DNA of 64,000 nucleotides from the NCBI RefSeq assembly GCF_018130765.1, contig NZ_JAFCJZ010000024.1:1-64000 (forward strand), written 5' to 3'. Source of the DNA: Bradyrhizobium iriomotense (GTDB lineage: Bacteria; Pseudomonadota; Alphaproteobacteria; Rhizobiales; Xanthobacteraceae). The notes under the pieces were generated by a model. It ran no database searches. It was not told the DNA's origin and worked only from the letters and a program-made list of their open reading frames with translations. Shown in pieces: positions 44,762 through 52,253 of this stretch (position 1 is its first letter; each line of letters begins with the position of its first letter). A program made the translations under genes and the position numbers.

Positions 44762-46465
44762 CTATCGGATCACTTCCGCCGATCGCCCGACATTACCCGG
44801 CGGACGCGGAATCGCGGGGTTCGGGTTCGGATTGCGCGGCCCGGGCGCCGGTGCCAATTGCCGCGGCCCCGGTGCCGGCTGCGGCGAGCCGAAGCCGAAG
44901 AAATCCCGGAATGACGGCGTCGCCTGCGTCGGCTGCTGCACCACCGGCGGCTTCTTCGGCGCGAGCTTGGGCGGGGCGATCGCAGCGGCCGCTCCCGATG
45001 ATGCAGTGGGAGAAGCGGCGTTGCCGTCAGGCGTCGTCGCCGCCATCGGCGTATCGCCCTTGGCCTGCTCGCGGCCGACCTCGCGGCGCGGCCAGGCATA
45101 ATCGTCGGCGCGGCCTGCGGGCGCCGTTAGCGGCTCACCCTTCACCATCGTCTTCGCAGCGAGCGCATCGACGGCGGCGGGACGCGAGCCCGGGCCGCCC
45201 AGCAATTGATCGGTCGAGATCGAGGCCGCGACCAGCGGCACGATCGGGCCGGCCAGCGGACGCGGCGCGGGCTTGCCGGGCTCGGCGCTGGTGTCGGGCG
45301 TCGCAGGCTCGCTCGGCAGCGCGATCGGGCCGGAGCGTCCCGCCAGCAGGCGCGTGATCTCGCGTTCGACATAATGGGCGAGTTTTCGTGCGCCCGGCTT
45401 GGTGAAATAGACTCCATCGGAGCTGCGGAGCTGGCGGATCTGGCCTTCGAAATCCGGGCCCTTCTGCAGGAAGCGGCCGGCCTCGTCGACGAAACCGTCC
45501 CAGACATCGACATAGGTGATGCCGGCCTTGGCCGCGCCCTCGCGATAGAGCGAATCCAGGAACAGCATGTCGGCCGTCCCCTTCTGTCCCCGGATCGCGG
45601 GCAGGCCGACCCAGAGCACCGGCACGCCCTTGGCCTTGAGCACATTGGCCAGCTCCTCGACCTTCTTGGTGTAGAGCTCGACCCAGCGTTCGTCGCGGAA
45701 TTCATAGAGGCCGTTCGGATTGCGCGCCGTCTTTTCCGGCGCGGCCGCCGGCGTGTCGGCATTGTCGGCGTCATCCTGCGGCAGGTCGGCATCTGCCGGC
45801 TTGTCGTCAGGCTTCGCAGCGGTATCGCCGGGCTTGGCATCGCCGGGCTTGGCCGGTTGCTTGGCGCGCGCGCCCTTGTCGTTCTTCTTGTCCTTGTCCG
45901 AGGCCTTGTCGGATTTTTCGGCGACGGGCTCGCGGATCGCGATGCGGTCGTTGAGGCCGAGCATGACGACGATCACGTCGGGCTTCTCGGTCTCGAGAAT
46001 GCCCTTCGCCGCCGCCGTCCAGTCCGAGAGCTCGCCCTTCGGCTGATACTTGATCAGGCCGGACGTGGTCTTGTGCTTGCGGATCACGCCCATGTCGGGC
46101 TGCTCGCTATAGGCATCTTCCAGGCCGTAGGCGAGCCAGTCGGCCATGGCGTCGCCGATCACCAGCACGTTCTTGTCAGGCGTGGTGTCGCGCTTGGCCG
46201 GTGCCGGCGCGCGCGAAAAATCCTGGCGCGGGGCCTGCTGCTGTTGCTGCTGGAACGGCGCGAAGAAGTCGCCGCCGAACCATCCGCCTCCGCCGCCCTG
46301 GCGCGGCGGCGGGGCCGAGCGCTGCGGCGGGCCGCCGAAGCCGGGGAAGTTGAAGAACTGCGCGGACGCGGGTCCCGCGACCGAGACCAATATCGCAAGC
46401 GCCGTCCCCAGCGCGATCAGCGGGCCGGTCTCGGTCAGCGCCTTGAACAGGGACTTCTTCGACAT
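44762..46465 (-). CDS. DUF459 SGNH-like exported protein lacking the catalytic Ser and His
   Basis: 567 residues with signal peptide (cleavage near GPASAQF), then a Pro/Gln-rich linker. The SGNH-type fold (about 95-390) shows block I VLVIGDAMADWLAYGLEDAY, where the catalytic Ser after GD is Ala106; block III VVMLGLNDRIAIRE is intact (N172); and block V reads SDGVYFTKPGARKLAHY, with Tyr replacing the catalytic His. A low-complexity Ala/Pro tail follows. Hydrolase activity is therefore doubtful; it may bind acyl or cell-wall ligands. Neighbour: a lytic transglycosylase. Confidence 0.85.
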   Translation of the reverse strand: MSKKSLFKALTETGPLIALGTALAILVSVAGPASAQFFNFPGFGGPPQRSAPPPRQGGGGGWFGGDFFAPFQQQQQQAPRQDFSRAPAPAKRDTTPDKNVLVIGDAMADWLAYGLEDAYSEQPDMGVIRKHKTTSGLIKYQPKGELSDWTAAAKGILETEKPDVIVVMLGLNDRIAIREPVAEKSDKASDKDKKNDKGARAKQPAKPGDAKPGDTAAKPDDKPADADLPQDDADNADTPAAAPEKTARNPNGLYEFRDERWVELYTKKVEELANVLKAKGVPVLWVGLPAIRGQKGTADMLFLDSLYREGAAKAGITYVDVWDGFVDEAGRFLQKGPDFEGQIRQLRSSDGVYFTKPGARKLAHYVEREITRLLAGRSGPIALPSEPATPDTSAEPGKPAPRPLAGPIVPLVAASISTDQLLGGPGSRPAAVDALAAKTMVKGEPLTAPAGRADDYAWPRREVGREQAKGDTPMAATTPDGNAASPTASSGAAAAIAPPKLAPKKPPVVQQPTQATPSFRDFFGFGSPQPAPGPRQLAPAPGPRNPNPNPAIPRPPGNVGRSAEVIR

Positions 46466-46646
46466 GCGATCTCGGCCGCGCGCAATGGGGTCTGGAATAG
46501 GCTCGATATAATAACGGAATCGGGCGCCAAACGGGCAGATTCCGTTGCGGATTTTTGACGAATTCTGGCGCCATACACCGGGGAACAGCCGCCCCCGTCA
46601 AGGCCGCCGGGCAAAATCCCTGTTCAGGGTTACTTTCGGCGCGATT

Positions 46647-48032
46647 TTACCGCCCGCGCAGCCGGTCCAGCACGTCGGAGGAGGCAAATCCGTCCGCAGG
46701 GATCCCCATCGAGGCCTGGAAATTGCGCAGGGCTTCCCTTGTCTGGCCGCCGAACTGGCCGTCCGGGGTGCCCTTGTAGAACCCGCGCTGGGCCAGAAGC
46801 TGCTGCAGTTCCAGCCGCTCGGTGCGGGACAGCTCGCGCTCCTGACGCGGCCAGGGCTGCACAAAGGGCTGTCCCCCACGCAGGCGGTCGGCGAAATGGC
46901 CGATGGCCAGCGCATAGGCCTCGGCCGGGTTGTACTTCATGATGACGCGGTAGTTCTGCAGCATCAGGAAGCCCGGGCCCTGCGCGCCAGCCGGCGCCAG
47001 CAGATAGGCTTTCTCCGCTGGGTGCGGGAAGGGCTGGTTGGTTGCTCGCTTCAGCCCGAGCTTCTCCCACTGCGTAATCGTCTGCGCCTTGGCGCGGTCG
47101 GCGAGCATGTAGTTGAACCCTTGCGGCACCACGACCTCGAAGCCCCAGGTCTGGCCGGACTGCCAGCCGTCCTTCTTCAGATTGTTGGCGGTGGAGGCAA
47201 TCAGGTCGGTGGGATTGTCGACGACGTCGCGCCGGCCGTCGCCGTCGCCGTCGACGGCAAAGCGCTTGAACGCGGTCGGCATGAACTGAGTCGGGCCGAA
47301 GGCGCCGGCCCAGGAACCGCGCATCTGCTCCGGACGGAGATCGCCGCGGTTGAGGATCTCCAATGCGGAGAGGAATTCATCCTTGAAATAGGCCTGGCGG
47401 CGGCCGATGCAGGCGAGCGTCGCGGTCGATTGCAGCACGCTGCGGTCGCCCATTTGCGTCGAATAATTGGACTCGATGCCCCAGATCGAGGCGATGATGT
47501 AGCGATCGACGCCGGTGGCCTTTTCGGTGGCATCGAACTGCGCCTTGTATTTGGCGAGCACCTCGCGGCCCTTGGCGAGGCGGTTGTCGTTCACAAGGAT
47601 GTCGAGATAATCCCAGATCGATTTTGTGAACTCCGGCTGCGAGTCCATCAGGTCCATGATGCGTAGATCGGGGCTGAGCCCTGCGGTGAAGCGCTGGAAA
47701 TTGTCCTGGGTGATGCCGCGCCGTGCGGCATCGGGCCACATCCCGGCAACGCAATTGTCGAAATTGCCGGCAGCCTCGCGGATCGCGGCGGCCGTCATCA
47801 GCGGATGGCCGGAGGCGCCGTCCTCGCCGCTCCAGGGTTGCGCTCCGCCCGGGCCTGGTACGGGTTGCGAGGGCGCAGGATTGGTGCCGGAGAAAATGCC
47901 GCCGAACAGGTTCGACAGCCCGTTCTGCGCCTGGGCTTGTGCGTGAACCGGCAGCAACAAGACGGCCGCAATCATCGCTCCACCGGTCACGGATCGAGCA
48001 CGTTTTGCCAGCCCTGCCATCGATTGCATCAT
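46647..48032 (-). CDS. membrane-bound lytic murein transglycosylase (MltB-type) with PG-binding domain
   Basis: 461 residues from ATG 48032 (MMQSMAGLAKRARS), with a signal peptide ending near HAQAQ. SLT_2 domain (about 90-390) holds the catalytic Glu in ASIWGIESNYSTQMGDR and the GSWAGAFGPTQFMPTAFKRF motif. A C-terminal peptidoglycan-binding repeat (about 400-461) has GTPDGQFGGQTREALRNFQA. Cleaves the glycan strand leaving 1,6-anhydro ends. It precedes the DUF459 gene on the same strand by 181 bp, suggesting joint cell-wall work. Confidence 0.95.
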   Translation of the reverse strand: MMQSMAGLAKRARSVTGGAMIAAVLLLPVHAQAQAQNGLSNLFGGIFSGTNPAPSQPVPGPGGAQPWSGEDGASGHPLMTAAAIREAAGNFDNCVAGMWPDAARRGITQDNFQRFTAGLSPDLRIMDLMDSQPEFTKSIWDYLDILVNDNRLAKGREVLAKYKAQFDATEKATGVDRYIIASIWGIESNYSTQMGDRSVLQSTATLACIGRRQAYFKDEFLSALEILNRGDLRPEQMRGSWAGAFGPTQFMPTAFKRFAVDGDGDGRRDVVDNPTDLIASTANNLKKDGWQSGQTWGFEVVVPQGFNYMLADRAKAQTITQWEKLGLKRATNQPFPHPAEKAYLLAPAGAQGPGFLMLQNYRVIMKYNPAEAYALAIGHFADRLRGGQPFVQPWPRQERELSRTERLELQQLLAQRGFYKGTPDGQFGGQTREALRNFQASMGIPADGFASSDVLDRLRGR

Positions 48033-48232
48033 GTCCCACCTGTCCGGCCAAAAATCCGCCATCAGGAGGCCCGGTACCGGTTGCCAATAGCTTAACAAAG
48101 GTGAAATTTTAGTGGCTGCTTTTTTCTTAACTCTGTGATCGCGAGGCCCCACATCCGCCTTTGTTAGCGGCTGCAAACAGTCTAGCAAGATGCCATTGCT
48201 CCCTTCACGTCCTCAGGTATTCGATCAATCCC

Positions 48233-49111
48233 ATGAAAATTCGCAAAGCCGTATTCCCCGTCGCCGGCCTCGGCACCCGCGTCCTGCCCGCCACCAAGGC
48301 GATGCCGAAGGAAATGCTGACCATCGTCGACAAGCCGCTGATCCAGTACGTCTACGACGAGGCGAGGGAGGCCGGCATCGAGCACTTCATCTTCGTCACC
48401 GGCCGCAACAAAAATGTCATCGAAGATCATTTCGACAAGATGTTCGAGCTCGACGCCACGCTGGCCGCGCGCGGCAAGAAGGCCGAGCAGGAGATTCTGG
48501 CGCAGAACCAGCCGGACGCCGGCGCCGTCAGCTTCACCCGCCAGCAGGCGCCGCTCGGCCTCGGCCACGCGGTCTGGTGCGCGCGCGACATCGTCGGCAA
48601 CGAGCCGTTCGCGGTCGTGCTGCCGGACGAACTCGTGCTCAACACGCCCGGCTGCCTGAAGCAGATGATCGAGACGGCCGCAACGCTCGGCGAGAAATCC
48701 AATCTGATCGCGGTCGAGGCGGTGCCCGATCATCTCACCCATCAATACGGCATCTGCGGCGTCGGAAAACGCACCGGCAAGATGTTCGAGGTCGATGGCA
48801 TGGTCGAGAAACCTGCCAAGGGCACCGCGCCATCCAACCTCTCGATCACCGGCCGCTACATCCTGCAGCCGGAAATCTTCAAGATCCTCGAAACGCAGGA
48901 GCGCGGCGCCGGCGGCGAGATTCAGCTCACCGACGCCATGATCGGCCTCGCCAAGTCGCAGAAATTCTACGGCGTCGAGTTCGAGGGCGAGCGCCATGAT
49001 TGCGGCTCCAAGCCCGGCTTCCTCCGCGCCAACATCGCCTACGGCCTCAAGCGCCCCGAGCTGCGCGACGGGCTGATCGCGGAGATGAAGAAGTATCTGG
49101 GGCAGTCGTAG
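48233..49111 (+). CDS. galU: UTP-glucose-1-phosphate uridylyltransferase
   Basis: 292 residues. N-terminal nucleotide-binding motif FPVAGLGTRVLPATKAMPKE (GxGTRxxPxTK), IQYVYDEAREAGIEHFIFVT, and VLPDELVLNTPGC. Makes UDP-glucose for exopolysaccharide, cyclic glucan and LPS. ATG 48233 (MKIRKAVFPVAG) is chosen, as the upstream extension is not family-like. A family A repeat follows. Confidence 0.97.
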   Translation: MKIRKAVFPVAGLGTRVLPATKAMPKEMLTIVDKPLIQYVYDEAREAGIEHFIFVTGRNKNVIEDHFDKMFELDATLAARGKKAEQEILAQNQPDAGAVSFTRQQAPLGLGHAVWCARDIVGNEPFAVVLPDELVLNTPGCLKQMIETAATLGEKSNLIAVEAVPDHLTHQYGICGVGKRTGKMFEVDGMVEKPAKGTAPSNLSITGRYILQPEIFKILETQERGAGGEIQLTDAMIGLAKSQKFYGVEFEGERHDCGSKPGFLRANIAYGLKRPELRDGLIAEMKKYLGQS

Positions 49112-49124
49112 CCCCACCCCCGCT

Positions 49125-49251
49125 GTCGTCCCGGCGAAGGCCGGGACCCATACCGCGTGATCCATCGATTGCAGTCGGTAGCAGTACCGAACTGCGAGTC
49201 CTCGCCAAACTCTTCCCTGTGGTTATGGGTCCCGGCCTTCGCCGGGACGAC
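49125..49251. repeat. family A long inverted repeat
   Basis: GTCGTCCCGGCGAAGGCCGG at 49125 pairs with CCGGCCTTCGCCGGGACGAC ending at 49251, around a variable core between the convergent galU and GGDEF genes. Confidence 0.93.
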
Positions 49252-49294
49252 ACCGCGGGTGTGGCGTGCGGCTCCGCTTACAACGGACCGTCCC

Positions 49295-50791
49295 TCACGC
49301 CACCAGCGACAGCTTCGGCAGGCTCGCGACCACGGACTGGTTGCGGCCGCCGGCTTTGGCGGCATAGAGCGCCTTGTCGGCGGCGGCGACCAGGATCGTC
49401 CAGTCCATGCCGGCGGTGGGGACGAGGCTGGCGATACCGCAGGACACCGTCGATGTCGCCTGGTCGTCGGACCAGCCCTGCACCTTGAGGCGGATTGTCT
49501 CGGCGATCGTGAAGGCCTCGGTGGCCGAGGTGTCCGGCAGCAGCACCGCGAACTCCTCGCCGCCATAGCGCGCGGCGCAGTCGCCGGCGCGTCGCACCGA
49601 GTCGGAAATGCAGATGGCGATGCCGACCAGCACCTGGTCGCCGGCCTGGTGGCCGAAGGTGTCGTTGTAGGCCTTGAAGTGATCGGCATCGATCATCAGC
49701 AGTGCGACCGCCGTCTTCTGGCGCATGGCGCGCCGCCATTCGACGTCGATGACGGTGTCGAACTTGCGGCGGTTCTTCAATCCGGTGAGCGCATCCGTCG
49801 TCGCCAGCTCCTCGAGCTTGCGCTCGGCCTCGGCGCGCCGCCCGATCTCGCGCGCGAGCACGAGCGTCGATGCCAGCATGAACACGATGAGCGCCAGCAC
49901 CACGGCGCCGATTCGATAGGCCTCCTTCCGCCACAGCTCGAACACGGTGCTTAAGGGTTTGCCGGCCACGACGAACAGCGGGCTGTCGCCGCTGCTGCGA
50001 ACATAGAGCCGCGGCGTGGTGTCGACGGGGCCTTGCCCCGCATAGGAGCCGCCGGCACGGAGATTGTCGGCCTTCCAGTTCTGGCGGTCGTTCAGGTTCC
50101 TGCCGATCACGTCGAGGTCGAACGGCCGCCGCATCATGATGGTGCGGTCGCGCTTGAGCACCGTGATGGTGTCTTCGGGATCGAGGCTCAGGCGCTCGAA
50201 CAATTCGTGGAAATAGCTGAAGCGGATCGCGCCCGCGACGACGCCCATGAAGCCGCCGTCGGTGTCGCTGATGCGCCGGCTCAGCACGATCGAATAGGTG
50301 CCGCGGAACAGCATCGGGCGGCTGATGAACAGGCCGGCGCCGGGATTGTCGCGATGAACCCTGAAATAATCCTCGTCGCCGCGGTTCTCGGGGGCCGGGT
50401 CGAGCGTGGAGGCGTCGATGGTCAGCCTGCCCTCCGCGTCGTAGACCTGGATGGCGCCGAAATGCCGGGCCGTCGTCGCATGATCGAACAGGATCAGATG
50501 GCGGACCGGCTTCGAGACTGTGGCGAGCTCCGGCAGCAGCATGTTGCCGGCGACCGCCTTCAGCGACAGATCGTAGATCTCGATGTTACGGCTGATGTCG
50601 GACTCGATGGTGGTGGCGAGGTTTTCCAGCGTCTGGCGGGCCAGCGCCTCCTCGCCGCGGCGCATGTCGAGCATGACGTTGACGCAAATGGCGGAAAATC
50701 CGATCACCGTCACCACGGACGAGATGATCAGCAGCTTCGCCGAAATCCGCCACGGCCGGCGGGCCATGACTTCGCGCCATCCAGACAGCAT
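49295..50791 (-). CDS. membrane diguanylate cyclase (dCache-GGDEF)
   Basis: 498 residues. TM1 (about 20-42), a periplasmic Cache-type sensor (about 50-290, with VYDAEGRLTIDAS and FISRPMLFRGTYSIVLSRRI), TM2 (about 300-320), then GGDEF (about 340-490). Active-site GGEEF is intact in ARYGGEEFAVLL and the inhibitory I-site RxxD is present as RAGD five residues upstream. Makes cyclic di-GMP. ATG 50791 is preferred. Confidence 0.95.
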   Translation of the reverse strand: MLSGWREVMARRPWRISAKLLIISSVVTVIGFSAICVNVMLDMRRGEEALARQTLENLATTIESDISRNIEIYDLSLKAVAGNMLLPELATVSKPVRHLILFDHATTARHFGAIQVYDAEGRLTIDASTLDPAPENRGDEDYFRVHRDNPGAGLFISRPMLFRGTYSIVLSRRISDTDGGFMGVVAGAIRFSYFHELFERLSLDPEDTITVLKRDRTIMMRRPFDLDVIGRNLNDRQNWKADNLRAGGSYAGQGPVDTTPRLYVRSSGDSPLFVVAGKPLSTVFELWRKEAYRIGAVVLALIVFMLASTLVLAREIGRRAEAERKLEELATTDALTGLKNRRKFDTVIDVEWRRAMRQKTAVALLMIDADHFKAYNDTFGHQAGDQVLVGIAICISDSVRRAGDCAARYGGEEFAVLLPDTSATEAFTIAETIRLKVQGWSDDQATSTVSCGIASLVPTAGMDWTILVAAADKALYAAKAGGRNQSVVASLPKLSLVA

Positions 50792-50946
50792 CGTTTGCTC
50801 CCGACCCTGATGGATGCGCCCTAAACCTTGAGCAGTGTTTAAGCTGGTACGGCGCTGCCGCAATGAGTTAAGAATTGGTTGATGCGGCTAACGATTTTCG
50901 GCAGGCCTCATGTGAAGAGATCCGGGCTTCGGACGAGAGGACGAGA

Positions 50947-51207
50947 GTGAACGACTACGACGCGTTGCGCGATTATCTGCTGCGGCAGAAGCAGGCGGAA
51001 TTCGTGCTGACTTTCGAAGAGATCGAGGAGATCATCGGCGCGGCGCTGCCGCGCGCGGCCAATCGTGCCTCATGGTGGGACAGCCTGCGCAGCCCCGACA
51101 TCCAGATGCCGCAACGCGAAGCCTGCCTCGCCGCCGGCTTCGTGGCGACACGGATGCCTGATGGCCAGAGCGTGCGGTTCAGGAAGCAGAAATCCCAGCG
51201 CAGGTGA
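50947..51207 (+). CDS. DUF7662-like hypothetical protein
   Basis: 86 residues from GTG 50947 (VNDYDALRDYLLRQKQAEFV). Contains LTFEEIEEIIGAALPRAANR and ASWWDSL, a motif set seen in small cytosolic proteins annotated DUF7662, often in stress or mobile contexts; the match is by memory. GACGAGAG lies upstream. The stop overlaps the next gene's GTG start by 4 bp. Confidence 0.7.
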   Translation: MNDYDALRDYLLRQKQAEFVLTFEEIEEIIGAALPRAANRASWWDSLRSPDIQMPQREACLAAGFVATRMPDGQSVRFRKQKSQRR

Positions 51208-51467
51208 GGCCGCGCCGCATGATCCTGCGCTGGCTGAGAGGGATTTTTGGCACGGCGCTGATTGGTCTCGGCGTACTGTTCGCGCTCGCCTTCGAGGCCC
51301 GCTACTGGCGCTGGCGCGACTGTTTTAACGAACTCGGCCGCTGCTACGATCCGGTCTCGCAGGACGTGTATCTCGAGCAGGCGGGAATGGTGTGGGGAGC
51401 GCTGGCGGCGGTGTCGCTGTTGGCGGGGATTGGGCTGGTCGTAGGCTTGCGGCGGAAGGCAAGCTAA
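51204..51467 (+). CDS. small two-helix membrane protein
   Basis: 87 residues, GTG 51204 overlapping the preceding gene (ATG 51219 is the alternative). Hydrophobic segments at about 15-33 and 63-82 bracket a periplasmic loop with two cysteines (WRDCFNELGRCYDPVSQD). No family recognised. Position suggests co-expression with the DUF7662-like gene. Confidence 0.65.
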   Translation: MRPRRMILRWLRGIFGTALIGLGVLFALAFEARYWRWRDCFNELGRCYDPVSQDVYLEQAGMVWGALAAVSLLAGIGLVVGLRRKAS

Positions 51468-51471
51468 CTCC

Positions 51472-51627
51472 TCTTCCCCCCTCCCCTTGTGGGAGAGGGT
51501 GGCTCGCCGCGCAGCGGCGAGACGGGTGAGGGGTCTCTCTCCACGGGCGAGCCTCTTGCATTTGAACTCGCTGAACCAACCCCTCATCCGGCGCTTCGCG
51601 CCACCTTCGCCCACAAGGGGAGAAGGG
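51472..51627. repeat. family E inverted repeat (CTCCCCTTGTGGGAGAGGG)
   Basis: CCCTCCCCTTGTGGG at 51477 pairs imperfectly with CCCACAAGGGGAGAAGGG near 51610-51627, and inner GTGAGGGGT pairs with ACCCCTCAT. With the family D repeat next to it, it fills the 375-bp gap 51468-51842, in which no gene is seen. Confidence 0.8.
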
Positions 51628-51638
51628 AAAGCAGTATC

Positions 51639-51763
51639 GTAGAGTGGGCAAAGCGACTTGTCCGCCGTAGCTCGAAGAGCGAAGGCGGAAGCGTGCCCAC
51701 CATGAGCGCGGCATGCATGGAGGGATGGTGGGCACGCCGCAAGTGCGCCTTTGCCCACCCTAC
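51639..51763. repeat. family D inverted repeat
   Basis: GTAGAGTGGGCAAAGCG at 51639 pairs with CGCCTTTGCCCACCCTAC ending at 51763, with inner arms GTGCCCACCAT and ATGGTGGGCAC around a short core. Confidence 0.85.
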
Positions 51764-51842
51764 GGTACCAGATCAGGCGGACGCGCGATCCGCCGCGAGC
51801 GTGAGAACGGTGGACGCTAGCCGAGGTGTCGAGCCAAGGCCT

Positions 51843-52100
51843 TCATTGGCGCTCACGGGGCCAGCGTTCGTCGGCGGCGTGTGCTCGTATCAGACAACTG
51901 GTTGTCTGCCGGTTGCAGGCGCGCACGCATACGTTCTGGCGGCCCCGAACGTCACCGGCCCCGCCGGTGTAGTCGGCACATGTGCCGATGCAGTTTGCGC
52001 CTCGATCCTCGCATCGTGCAGCCGTCACTGCTTCGGCCGAGGGGACGAGGAACATTCCGGTGCCTATGAGGGTGATCGCGAAGAAAAGGTGCCGGGTCAT
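51843..52100 (-). CDS. small exported Cys-rich hypothetical protein
   Basis: 85 residues from ATG 52100 with AGGAG upstream. Signal peptide MTRHLFFAITLIGTGMFLVP, cleaved near AEAVTAA. Mature part is short, with cysteines in RCEDRGANCIGTCADYTGG, QNVCVRACNRQTTSC, giving six Cys that could form three disulfides. No family recognised. The neighbouring 52101-52253 contains only part of a family E repeat near 52200-52247. Confidence 0.65.
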   Translation of the reverse strand: MTRHLFFAITLIGTGMFLVPSAEAVTAARCEDRGANCIGTCADYTGGAGDVRGRQNVCVRACNRQTTSCLIRAHAADERWPRERQ

Positions 52101-52199
52101 CCGTAACTCCTGAGAAGGACGGGATCGAATGCTGCCCGCCATTTTTCGTGGCGATTGAGCAGCGGCCCATTGATCTGGATCAAGCACGGCCTCGTCGGC

Positions 52200-52247
52200 A
52201 CCTCACCCCGTGGCCTCGCGGGCGGCCCCTCAAGAAGAGGAGAGGGA
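52200..52247. repeat. family E repeat fragment
   Basis: CCTCACCCCGTGGCCTCGCG and then AAGAGGAGAGGGAGG resembles one half of the 51472-51627 element. Confidence 0.5.
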
Positions 52248-52253
52248 GGGAGG

